Origin: Carboxylicivirga longa
GTDB lineage: Bacteria; Bacteroidota; Bacteroidia; Bacteroidales; Marinilabiliaceae
DNA length: 64,000 bases
NCBI RefSeq assembly: GCF_050589825.1
Contig: NZ_JBNGOZ010000018.1
Location: 1 to 64,000, forward strand
Direction of reading: 5' to 3'
In this document: positions 35,581-42,882 of the stretch, piece after piece
Position numbering within the stretch: position 1 is the stretch's first letter
Layout of the letters: every line of letters starts with the position of its first letter
The notes under the pieces: model-generated
What the model was told of the DNA's origin: nothing
What the model saw: only the letters and a program-made list of their open reading frames with translations
Databases searched by the model: none
Program-made: the position numbers and the translations under genes

Positions 35581-35743
35581 ATACGGATGCGATCTTGATG
35601 AGCAGCTTGTGGATAGAGAACGCATCCGGGGGAATCTTAGATTGTATTTTTTGCTTTTCAAGCAAAATCCAGGTTGTTTCGATTAATAGGCTGACCTGTT
35701 GAATATCATCTTCTTTTATCCAGCGAATCCTTTGGCCAAATAA
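35486..35743 (-). CDS. Possible small protein without standard start codon
   Basis: On the minus strand an open frame overlaps the 3' end of the ATPase gene and reads LFGQRIRWIKEDDIQQVSLL, IETTWILLEKQKIQSKIPPD and AFSIHKLLIKIASVYYS, then runs into low-complexity repeat-encoded sequence to a TAA at 35486. The first 55 residues look like a genuine helical protein, and similar small proteins often follow such ATPases in mobile elements, but there is no ATG, GTG or TTG in the frame. It may be a gene whose start has been lost, a frame joined by frameshifting with the ATPase, or a product from a rare start. Confidence 0.35.
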   Translation of the reverse strand, partial: LFGQRIRWIKEDDIQQVSLLIETTWILLEKQKIQSKIPPDAFSIHKLLIKIASVYYSPSPIPQFNYSTLKPFFQLTGSPVSQFTN

Positions 35744-36356
35744 TCACATTCATCATTTCCCGCAGGCGGCTGCGTACCCGTTGGCCGTAGAGTTTTTCAA
35801 TGTCCTTGGCATTGAGGTTAGTGGTGGCGTGGGTTATGAGCCTATCAGAGATAAATAAGTCGTAGCGGCTGAGAATGACTTCTGCCATGACGTTGCACTC
35901 GGATCCAAAGTGTTTGATATTGGATTCAGCCCCAAGGTCGTCGAGGCAGATGGTCTTGGGTGTTTTGTGTCCCGGCGTGATGTGGAAGCTATGTTTGCTG
36001 TAGCGGTGAATCACCTCGTAGCCATCTTTCTGAAATTCAAAACTGATATCGCGGCAAGCCTTAATGGCAAAGCGCTGATATGCCGGCAGAATGGAAGGCA
36101 GCAGCTTCATGAGGGCGGTCTTTCCACAACCAACGGGGCCTATCATCAGGATGCCTTTGCGGAGGTTTATGCCTTCTTGGCCGGCCACCTGTTGGTCTTG
36201 AATGAAGTAGGCAAAAAGCTTTTTGATGATGGGCATGTCTTCCTCATAGAGGTGAAAATGTGAACCGTATAGGGTCTGGCCATTGCGCGTGATGAGGTCG
36301 AGCGATCTTTTAAAATCGTAGTAGATGGTGTTGTCCTGGATGTGGTAGTGGGGCAT
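35706..36356 (-). CDS. DnaC/IstB-like AAA+ ATPase of a mobile element
   Basis: A 216-residue ATPase. Walker A is LMIGPVGCGKTALMK (near residues 72-84), Walker B is TICLDDLGAESN, and a sensor-like segment is LITHATTNLNAKDIEKLYG followed by QRVRSRLREMMNVI with the arginine finger region. This type is found in integrated elements and prophages of Bacteroidota next to a replication-initiator-like gene, as here, and is thought to load helicase. The next gene upstream on the same strand (36560-37360) would be its initiator partner; the gap is filled with low-complexity repeat. Confidence 0.8.
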   Translation of the reverse strand: MPHYHIQDNTIYYDFKRSLDLITRNGQTLYGSHFHLYEEDMPIIKKLFAYFIQDQQVAGQEGINLRKGILMIGPVGCGKTALMKLLPSILPAYQRFAIKACRDISFEFQKDGYEVIHRYSKHSFHITPGHKTPKTICLDDLGAESNIKHFGSECNVMAEVILSRYDLFISDRLITHATTNLNAKDIEKLYGQRVRSRLREMMNVIIWPKDSLDKRR

Positions 36357-36500
36357 AATGGGTAGTTGTTAGTTGGTGAACTGGTGAGTTGAAGAATTGG
36401 TTTAAGAGTTTATGAGTTGAACTGAAAAACTGGGCAACTGGGGAATAGTTTAAGAGTTGAGGAGTTGAAGGGTTGAATTGGGAGGTGAGCCGTGAGATGA
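36357..36500. repeat. Degenerate low-complexity repeat between ATPase and initiator genes
   Basis: Sequence of the type GTTGAAGAATTGG, GTTTAAGAGTT, GTTGAAGGGTTGAATTG, as at 33340-33440 and 35430-35580. It separates two genes that normally lie adjacent, suggesting expansion or insertion of this repeat family. Confidence 0.6.
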
Positions 36501-36559
36501 TTTGCAGTCTGGTACTGTTGTCCACGAATTTCACTAATTAGCACGAATGGTTCGAAGCG

Positions 36560-37360
36560 CTAAAGGGGCTCATCGTAGTTAGAGGATGAAGGTGGTGAAG
36601 AGATGGGGCGTAGCGGCCCACTGCGTCTATCGGGTTTAGGGGCATCATCTGTGCCATATTTTTCCCGGAATTGCTTTTTTCGCGCCTCGTGGGCTTGCTT
36701 CTCAAATTTTTTGATGTTAAGCATCCAGTTGCGGGCGGCAGCTTTCCAGTCTTTCATGGGCGTTTTGCCGCCAACGAGCCAGCCGTTTGACTCGTAGTAG
36801 TTGAAGAAGCGCTGGGCTTCGGCTTCAGGGTGGCCTTTTTCGTGAAAGTAGATTTGAATGTGCCGGAGCGGTGGATTTTTCCCCTTAGTCTGTTGGGCAG
36901 CTCTCCCAGGGGAGCATTGGGTTGATTTATGATGTTTGATGTGAGATGTATTTTTCATGGTGCTATCATTTTTAGGTATCGACGTTGAATATTTTTCTTC
37001 TTCATAGAGTGTGTTGTTTTTATCGTTTATAGAAGGGCTCACTTTTGATACTGAAGGTGTACAGGATATCGTATCAAAACTGTACAGGATAACAAGGCTG
37101 CCCTTGGTTTTGTCGAAGGATGGATCATAGCGTATGAATTTGTGATGATGCAGGTCTTTCAAGGCTTGTACATAGGTGTTTGGTGAGCCGATACGCGCTA
37201 GTTTCATGGTTTCTTTTCTGGTGATACTGACAGGGTTTTCAAAGCGGTTGCTGTTCCACATCCTGAACAAGACCAGGTAGAGACTGATGTGATAGGCCTT
37301 CAGGACTGTTAGCTGATCCATCAGGGCTAATGTGTTGTTAAGGTGCCTGATGTAGTTCAT
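36560..37360 (-). CDS. Replication-initiator-like protein (winged helix plus DnaD/DnaT-like tail)
   Basis: A 266-residue protein. Residues about 1-95 look like a winged-helix domain (LTVLKAYHISLYLVLFRMWN, ISTRKETMKLARIG-like helix, YVQALKDLHHHKFIRYDPSF). A Ser/Lys-rich linker follows, then residues about 170-215 form the motif RHIQIYFHEKG...AQRFFNYYESNGWLVGGKTP, MKDWKAAARNWMLNIKKF, which is the tail of phage or mobile-element primosome proteins of the DnaD/DnaT class. It is encoded upstream of an IstB/DnaC-type ATPase on the same strand. It is probably the initiator half of a replication module in a degenerate integrated element. Confidence 0.72.
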   Translation of the reverse strand: MNYIRHLNNTLALMDQLTVLKAYHISLYLVLFRMWNSNRFENPVSITRKETMKLARIGSPNTYVQALKDLHHHKFIRYDPSFDKTKGSLVILYSFDTISCTPSVSKVSPSINDKNNTLYEEEKYSTSIPKNDSTMKNTSHIKHHKSTQCSPGRAAQQTKGKNPPLRHIQIYFHEKGHPEAEAQRFFNYYESNGWLVGGKTPMKDWKAAARNWMLNIKKFEKQAHEARKKQFREKYGTDDAPKPDRRSGPLRPISSPPSSSNYDEPL

Positions 37361-37508
37361 GGTGTTATTAGTATGCAGTTGTTAGTCAGTAGTCAGTAGT
37401 TAGAAGGCAGAAGGCGGAAGACAGAAATGATTGACAGCTTGCCTGACATCGCTTTAGCTGTTAAAACGAAGCTTCGTTTATTATAGACCGGCTTTGCCTT
37501 GTTGGGTG

Positions 37509-37802
37509 CTAGTATGACTGCTTGTTTTCTAGGAGCATCTTTTGGATATCGTCGCGGTTGTAGTAGATGACACCGCCTACCTTGGTGAAGGGCAGGGTGC
37601 CGTTATTGCGCAGGTTTTGCAGGGTACCGTTGGATACTTCCAGCAGGGCTTTGGCTTCGTTGGACTTTAGCCAGGTCTTGGTTTTTGGCTTGATGTTCTC
37701 TTTGAGTATTTGTTCGATATCACTGAGTAGTGATTTGCGGAATTGCCTCAAGTCATCGGTGGTGATGAGGTCGAGTAGTAATTTCTTGTTCTCGGTATTC
37801 AT
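37509..37802 (-). CDS. Excisionase-type helix-turn-helix protein (HTH_17)
   Basis: A 97-residue protein. The C-terminal half is a MerR-like winged helix typical of excisionases and mobile-element DNA-binding proteins: WLKSNEAKALLEVSNGTLQN, LRNNGTLPFTKVGGVIYYNR, DDIQKMLLENK. The N-terminal half is a short helical leader. In Bacteroidota conjugative and mobilisable elements such a gene precedes the replication module, as it does here. No integrase is seen in this window. Confidence 0.82.
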   Translation of the reverse strand: MNTENKKLLLDLITTDDLRQFRKSLLSDIEQILKENIKPKTKTWLKSNEAKALLEVSNGTLQNLRNNGTLPFTKVGGVIYYNRDDIQKMLLENKQSY

Positions 37803-37973
37803 TTTTTTAGATGTTAGATCGCAACAAAAGTTGCTGTTAGAAATCAGATTATAGATGATTGATTTTGAACAAGAACAAAGGAAGGTAAATCGTCAATGCA
37901 AAAACAGTTGCAGGGGTTGTGCAACCTGTCAACAACCCCCCAAGAATAAAGGCTTATAGCCGTGTGAAAAAAA

Positions 37974-38744
37974 TTAAATTTTATTGGATTGTATCAGTTT
38001 GAGCTGTTCCAGTATTTTTGTTTTCACGGCATCTACGGCTCCTCTTTCGGGTGAGTAGAATTTATTATACAGGCTCTCGAAGGATATGTTGTCGGTTTGC
38101 TTGGTGGCACAGTGTTGAGAAAAATGTTTAATGAGTTTTCTGATTTCAGCCTTTGAGAATATGTCTGATTCAACACAAAGGCGTAGGTAACACGCCAGTT
38201 GTGAAACAGATAATCCAGTGTTCAGCTTATGATCATTTGTTGGGGGTGTTTCATGCTGTGAAAATTTATCATTAATGTGGCAGGTGTTGGTCATGTAGTT
38301 AATCTCCTGGATCAGCCAGTTACTTAAGGTTTGCTGTAAAGCCGGTTGATCGGGTTGATAGCTCCAGCCATTGATTGGCGTAGTTTGCTTGACGAATTTA
38401 TGATAATAATGAAGCAAGCGAAGCTGGTCGGCTTTGCTTTCCCTGGCACTACATTGGAGTTGGGTGTATTGGCTAAGGTGATTAATGCATTTCTCGGAGT
38501 TCAGGTTAAAGGCAATCACTTGTTTGTATAAAAATTCGGGTCTTCTTGTTAGCCCACTATTCATGACTGTTGGTGATTGTAGTCGATCGAGCCAGGCATT
38601 TAAAAAATGAATTTTGCTGTAGCTGTTATGTTCATCAGGCAGGCTAATAAAATCGTTTATGGGATGCAGAACGAGTTGTATCAGCTCTTCGGGTACCTGG
38701 TAGATATAAAACGCTTTGCTTAGTTCAGCCAGGCGTACCTTCAT
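37974..38744 (-). CDS. RteC-like mobile-element protein, probably N-terminally damaged
   Basis: A 256-residue protein from the ATG at 38744, with no strong match that I can name with certainty. The C-terminal 80 residues (GLSVSQLACYLRLCVESDIF ... ISFESLYNKFYSPERGAVDA, KTKILEQLKL) resemble the conserved C-terminal region of RteC-family proteins, which regulate excision in Bacteroides conjugative transposons. The coding frame stays open upstream of the ATG for at least 150 bases (ILSYCQCGKYQTPHYRLSKT is readable near 38880) without a usable start, so the present start may be internal to a formerly longer gene. The protein is best regarded as a mobile-element regulator of uncertain function. Confidence 0.55.
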   Translation of the reverse strand: MKVRLAELSKAFYIYQVPEELIQLVLHPINDFISLPDEHNSYSKIHFLNAWLDRLQSPTVMNSGLTRRPEFLYKQVIAFNLNSEKCINHLSQYTQLQCSARESKADQLRLLHYYHKFVKQTTPINGWSYQPDQPALQQTLSNWLIQEINYMTNTCHINDKFSQHETPPTNDHKLNTGLSVSQLACYLRLCVESDIFSKAEIRKLIKHFSQHCATKQTDNISFESLYNKFYSPERGAVDAVKTKILEQLKLIQSNKI

Positions 38745-39092
38745 GGTATCGCGATTGTAGTTGATCCAGGCGATGGGCTGCTTTAGTTCAAAGTTAAAAT
38801 ACTTGTGGAATTCCTTACTGATCTGTAGTAGTGTTTTACTAAGCCTATAATGAGGGGTTTGATATTTACCACATTGACAATAAGAAAGTATTAAATCAAT
38901 TATTAATAAGTAAAAATTAGAATTATGGAAACATTACAAAAGTTATAAAATGACTAAATATCATCATGTAAAACATGTCATTCAGACAGAAGAAAACTAT
39001 TTTATGAAGAACTACCTATTAAGGTGCAGAATGAGTTTAAGGAATTTATCTATTAAAATAACAATCTCAATGTAAGTAAAATCTTTAATTGG
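38745..39092. other. Intergenic region between divergent accessory genes
   Basis: Besides the upstream open frame of the RteC-like gene, only a 41-codon frame at about 38950-39074 (MTKYHHVKHVIQTEENYF...) is seen. It has no recognised family and I do not call it a gene. The region is AT-rich and would carry the promoters of both flanking genes. Confidence 0.5.
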
Positions 39093-39104
39093 GGTAAATT
39101 TACC
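39093..39104. promoter_or_regulatory. Operator palindrome 1 upstream of the ImmA/IrrE-type gene
   Basis: The perfect 12-base palindrome GGTAAATTTACC. An identical copy lies 52 bases downstream at 39145-39156. They flank the predicted promoter. Confidence 0.8.
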
Positions 39105-39112
39105 TCGATAAT

Positions 39113-39143
39113 TTTGCAGTAAGCGATATAAGTAGTATATTTG
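39113..39143 (+). promoter_or_regulatory. Bacteroidota-type promoter between two operators
   Basis: TTTG at 39113-39116 and TATATTTG at 39136-39143 (consensus TANNTTTG) with a 19-base spacer, the preferred spacing. Transcription would start inside the second palindrome. Repressor binding to either palindrome should therefore block it. Confidence 0.7.
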
Positions 39144-39144
39144 A

Positions 39145-39156
39145 GGTAAATTTACC
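39145..39156. promoter_or_regulatory. Operator palindrome 2, overlapping transcription start
   Basis: GGTAAATTTACC, identical to 39093-39104. It ends four bases before the ATG at 39161, so the transcript is nearly leaderless and the operator would control both initiation and the start region. Confidence 0.8.
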
Positions 39157-39160
39157 TTTT

Positions 39161-40339
39161 ATGATATCGGAGATACTAAAACATAGCATCAAACACTCAG
39201 GTGACAGATCAATTAAGAAGCTCTTCGCTGAAAAGCTTGAATTAACAGGTTTAAGTAAAACTCAATTTGAAAAGTTAGCAAATATACAAAGAAGAAGTTT
39301 GGATGGTATACTTGATAAAACTTCTAAGCAAACGGATATTATCAATCTGCTCAAAGTAGGTGAATTTCTTGAGTTAGAAATTGTGGAGTTAATGATTTTA
39401 CACTTTGCAGATAGGCCTATAGAAGAAATTAAAGAGTTGCAGAATTCAATGGAAACTACTTTTATAAATAAGTATTTTGACCTTAAAGCACTGTCTAGTA
39501 ATGGTTTTATCAAGAAAAACACCACGGTAGATGAATTGAAGGGAAGGATCTGTAATTTTTTTCAAATAGAATCAATCTATGAATATGAAAACCAGTTAAA
39601 TGAGGTTTTGTATAGTAGGTCAAAAAGAAACTTTAGCGACAAAATGAAAGACTTTTGGATTAAGTCTTCCTATAAATATTTTGAGCTTGTTAATAATCCA
39701 AATCATTACTCTAGGCATGAACTTGTTGATTTAATTCCTAAAATAAAACCTTATACACAAAATGTAGAGAAGGGTCTTATAACAGTATTTAGGGCGCTGT
39801 ACAATGTTGGAGTAACAGTTGTATTTCAACCGAGTTTACCAAAAACACAAGTGCGTGGAGCTACTTTCCTTATTAAAGACAAGCCTTGTATTGTAATTAC
39901 TGATTTATTCAAAAGCTATCCAACCATTTGGTTTGCATTATTGCATGAATTGCATCATGTGCTTTACGATTTAGAACACCTTAAAAAGACACAATATCAT
40001 TTAACAGGAGAGCCGGATTTGTTCTTGCTTCAAGAAGATAAGGCAAATAAATTCGCTTCGGATTACTTAATATCTGAAGATAAAATGAGGTTTATTGAGC
40101 CATTAATTAATAATCCATTAATGGTATCTAGATTTGCGAAAGAGATTCAGGTGCACCCATCAATTATTTATTCGCAATATCAATTTAGGCAAAAAGAAAA
40201 AGGGAAAAACTACTGGGGAGCATTTAGAGAGCATTTCCCAAATGTAGAATTAGCAAAAAAACAATTAAATGTTAGTAACTGGGATGTTGAGTCTTTGTTG
40301 GAAGCAGCAAATAAAGTAAGAGAACTTTTAACTGTATAA
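39161..40339 (+). CDS. ImmA/IrrE-type metallopeptidase with N-terminal XRE-like domain
   Basis: A 392-residue protein. Residues about 14-90 look like an XRE-type DNA-binding domain (GDRSIKKLFAEKLELTGLSK, TQFEKLANIQRRSLDGILD). The C-terminal half is the ImmA/IrrE (COG2856) peptidase domain, with zinc motif HELHH at residues 262-266 in WFALLHELHHVLYDLEHLKK and an expected downstream glutamate in the region EDKANKFASDYLI. This class includes ImmA, which cleaves the ICEBs1 repressor, and IrrE/PprI, which cleaves DdrO after DNA damage. Here DNA-binding and peptidase domains lie in one chain. The twin GGTAAATTTACC operators suggest autoregulation. It is followed with one base between by a hypothetical gene. 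Confidence 0.87.
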   Translation: MISEILKHSIKHSGDRSIKKLFAEKLELTGLSKTQFEKLANIQRRSLDGILDKTSKQTDIINLLKVGEFLELEIVELMILHFADRPIEEIKELQNSMETTFINKYFDLKALSSNGFIKKNTTVDELKGRICNFFQIESIYEYENQLNEVLYSRSKRNFSDKMKDFWIKSSYKYFELVNNPNHYSRHELVDLIPKIKPYTQNVEKGLITVFRALYNVGVTVVFQPSLPKTQVRGATFLIKDKPCIVITDLFKSYPTIWFALLHELHHVLYDLEHLKKTQYHLTGEPDLFLLQEDKANKFASDYLISEDKMRFIEPLINNPLMVSRFAKEIQVHPSIIYSQYQFRQKEKGKNYWGAFREHFPNVELAKKQLNVSNWDVESLLEAANKVRELLTV

Positions 40340-40340
40340 T

Positions 40341-40823
40341 ATGGAAAATAAGAGCATTAAGAAAGAGTCTGGATTATCATTAGAGGAGCAGGAGCGACTT
40401 GTGATTTTAATGAAAGCAGAAGACGTAAAAGGTGAGCAATTGTCAATTAACTTAGAAGCTGAACTAGTTGTCGAAAATGAGGCCGAAGAGTTGATTGGAA
40501 AAAATATTGATGACCCAATGGAGAAGTTTCAATTGTATTATAATGGTCTAACGAAACTTCTTAAGGATAATCTGCCGAAGGGTAAAAGAAATGAAGAAGC
40601 AAGGCGTATTATTTATGATGAAAAGAATATCTTAATTAATCGTGGGGCAAAAAAAGATGAAAAAGGCATAAGAGGCAGTGATGGTCGAATGGCTTATATT
40701 GAAGATTTGGAAGATGCAATTAAGATTGTTGCTGGATGGATTTCTAATAAAGGAACATATTTTGACCTTTATAAGGCATTTTGGGATAAAAATGAAGAGC
40801 TTGGATATGGTCATCAAAATTAA
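40341..40823 (+). CDS. Hypothetical partner of the ImmA/IrrE-type protein
   Basis: A 160-residue acidic, helical protein without a family I recognise. Its first 55 residues (SGLSLEEQERLVILMKAEDV, INLEAELVVENEAEELIGKN) look like a flexible binding region, and the C-terminal part (GSDGRMAYIEDLEDAIKIVA, GWISNKGTYFDLYKAFWDKN) is more compact. The start is one base after the stop of the ImmA/IrrE-type gene, so translation is coupled and the two are surely one operon. It could be the substrate, regulator or toxin/antitoxin partner of the peptidase; the sequence does not decide this. Confidence 0.75.
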   Translation: MENKSIKKESGLSLEEQERLVILMKAEDVKGEQLSINLEAELVVENEAEELIGKNIDDPMEKFQLYYNGLTKLLKDNLPKGKRNEEARRIIYDEKNILINRGAKKDEKGIRGSDGRMAYIEDLEDAIKIVAGWISNKGTYFDLYKAFWDKNEELGYGHQN

Positions 40824-40851
40824 CAAACATTGACACTGCTAAAATGAAAAA

Positions 40852-40894
40852 GCCTGTAAATCAAACGATTTACAGGCCTTTGTGTTTTTTTGAT
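40852..40894 (+). terminator. Intrinsic terminator after the ImmA/IrrE operon
   Basis: GCCTGTAAATC and GATTTACAGGC form an 11-base-pair stem with an AAAC loop, followed within a few bases by TTTGTGTTTTTTT. It lies about 30 bases after the stop codon. Confidence 0.88.
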
Positions 40895-41186
40895 AGTGTT
40901 GAATGTGATCCCGGCGGGATCGTATCTTAATTGATATAATATTCTAAATCAGTCTTTTATAAAGCACTTAAAAATAAGGGTCTCGATATCGTCTCTTCTG
41001 ATATTTATTAAATTAAAAACAAATGTCAATAATTATAGTGAGTAATGCAAATAGCTGATTTATTTAATAGGTTTAGTCGTAATAAGGTAATAAGACCACA
41101 TACTTAATACATTTGAATATATTCATATTAATGGCACACTGCTTACTTAACCTTCTAAACGAAATTAACTACTACCGAAAGAAAAT

Positions 41187-41390
41187 ATGATGTTAAAGAT
41201 AAGGGTACTACTCTTTGGAATCATCTTGTTTCATTATTTGTTAATTTATTCCATATCTGATAAGTATCAGTTAAGCTTATTATTTGTTGAAGATGGTTTA
41301 TCGCACAATCAAGTATCCTTGATTGTGCAGGAACAATATGATTTTTGTTTAATAAAGTTGAAATCTATCCAAAACATGCCCAAACGTTAA
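41187..41390 (+). pseudogene. N-terminal remnant of a hybrid two-component regulator
   Basis: The 67-codon frame begins with a signal-anchor (MLKIRVLLFGIILFHYLLIY), followed by LSLLFVEDGLSHNQVSLIVQ, which is the characteristic start of the periplasmic two-bladed beta-propeller sensor of Bacteroidota hybrid two-component systems ('...DGLSHN.V..I.QD..GF.WFGT'). Directly after EQYDFC the sequence loses similarity and stops. The rest of the sensor, more than a thousand codons in intact examples, is missing. Such regulators normally sit beside polysaccharide loci, so it may be the former regulator of the sulfatase locus now controlled by the AraC gene downstream. Confidence 0.72.
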
Positions 41391-41792
41391 CTGCTGACTA
41401 TCGCGTAAAAATAGATATTGATACTTTAAATAAATGGCTATTCTGTCTAGTTTCTGATGCGATGAAGTCTTGAGTTTCCTATTTATAAGTTTAAGTAATT
41501 TAGTAGTATATCAGTGTTAATTCATCTCAGGTAATCTAAAGGTTGTGTGAGGCAGAAATAACTAATAATTCAGTATTAATAAGATTTATAAGATTGTTTT
41601 AATAAAAAAGTTAATGCTAATAGAATGAAGTTATCGTCTTACCCATCCAATAAAAAAAGAATGAACAGAAAATTAACAAACGATAGCACAAATTGAATTT
41701 GTATGTTTTGTGTTATATTCTAATGTAAATTTAACATTGATTGGTTATAGGAAGAGGTAATTTTATTAGCAATTCTTTTTAATCAATTCAAC
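41391..41792. other. AT-rich intergenic region upstream of the AraC gene
   Basis: No gene seen. The sequence is AT-rich with several TTTG and TANNTTTG-like matches, for example GTATGTTTTGTG near 41701-41712, so promoters for the regulator are expected here. Confidence 0.5.
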
Positions 41793-42677
41793 ATGAAGCT
41801 AAAATATAAATCGACTAATTGTGTTATCAATCAATCAGTTTCTATTGAGCGTATCAAACTGCCTCATAGTGAACAAAACTGGCATTTTCATGCAGAATTT
41901 GAGTTGATTTATCATTTAAAAGGGAAAGGAATCCGAATGGTTGGTGACCATTTGGAAAAATTTAATGATGGCGATTTGGTTCTTGTTGGTTCTGGTCTTC
42001 CTCATCTGTGGAAAATGCAGGATGATTCTGATGATGTGGATGTCGTTGTTCTTAAATTTGGTGAAGAATTCAGTAAAGGTGCATATTTATCGATACCAGA
42101 ATTTAACAATATAAGGCGGCTCTTGGATTTAGCTCAACGAGGAATCAGCTTTGGAAATGTGACGCTTTCCAAAGTACGTGAATTGCTGGTTGCAATTTCT
42201 TCATGCGGTGGAGCCATACGTATCATAACCTTGTTAAAGATTTTATCGATACTGGCCGATGGGATTGATAAAGAATTATTGGCATCTACTCACTTTATAA
42301 TATCGGATTCAAAATCTGATGACCAACGTCTCAGTAAAGTAATTGATTATGTTGTAAATAACTATTTACAGCAGGTGTCATTAGATGAAATTTCCAGAGA
42401 AGCTGCCATGACACCAAATTCGTTATGTCGGTTTTTTAAGGATCGGACAAATAAAACGATTTTTCAGTTTATCAATGAATTTAGAGTTGGAAAGGCATGT
42501 GAATTACTTATAAATGGAAACATGTCAATCTCAGAGGTTTGTTACGAATCAGGTTTTCATTCGTTAACCAGCTTTAACCGTGTTTTTAAGGAAATCAAGA
42601 AAACTACGCCAAGGGATTTTCGAAGCAGATACTATCCGATCTATAAGGAATGTCATACGAATGCCTGTTCTGCTTGA
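41793..42677 (+). CDS. AraC-family transcriptional regulator
   Basis: A 294-residue regulator. The N-terminal cupin sensor covers about residues 20-90 (NWHFHAEFELIYHLKGKGIR, FNDGDLVLVGSGLPHLW). The C-terminal pair of helix-turn-helix motifs covers about 190-285 (VSLDEISREAAMTPNSLCRF, FQFINEFRVGKACELLINGN, SISEVCYESGFHSLTSFNRV, FKEIKKTTPRDFRSRY). The sensor type binds sugars or related small molecules. It lies 205 bases upstream of and parallel to the aldehyde dehydrogenase gene, so it is the likely regulator of the sugar-acid pathway and polysaccharide genes that follow. Confidence 0.93.
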   Translation: MKLKYKSTNCVINQSVSIERIKLPHSEQNWHFHAEFELIYHLKGKGIRMVGDHLEKFNDGDLVLVGSGLPHLWKMQDDSDDVDVVVLKFGEEFSKGAYLSIPEFNNIRRLLDLAQRGISFGNVTLSKVRELLVAISSCGGAIRIITLLKILSILADGIDKELLASTHFIISDSKSDDQRLSKVIDYVVNNYLQQVSLDEISREAAMTPNSLCRFFKDRTNKTIFQFINEFRVGKACELLINGNMSISEVCYESGFHSLTSFNRVFKEIKKTTPRDFRSRYYPIYKECHTNACSA

Positions 42678-42882
42678 TAAACAGGATGTTTTTTTAGAAG
42701 AGTTGTTTTGTTTGGATTGCAAATTAGATTTTTTGTGGGTTCTAATGAATCTGCCAGTCTGATTTATTTTATCTGGTTAATAACTGGTTATTGTTGGATA
42801 AAAAATGCAAAGTATCTACCTGGACTACAGTGTACATTTGCTTCGTGGTAAAAACGGAGAAAACATATAAAAGTTAGGGATA

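Noticed and set aside
35416..35661. Minus-strand 81-codon frame in the repeat block
   Set aside because: It encodes low-complexity Ser/Leu/Asn-rich text from the degenerate repeat; the other minus-strand frame at 35486-35743 is more protein-like.
33340..36500. CRISPR array possibility for the repeated words
   Set aside because: The repeats are short, degenerate and irregularly spaced, without constant-length spacers or cas genes.
38950..39074. 41-codon frame upstream of the ImmA/IrrE-type gene
   Set aside because: No ribosome binding site, family resemblance or conserved neighbour; too short to support on sequence alone.
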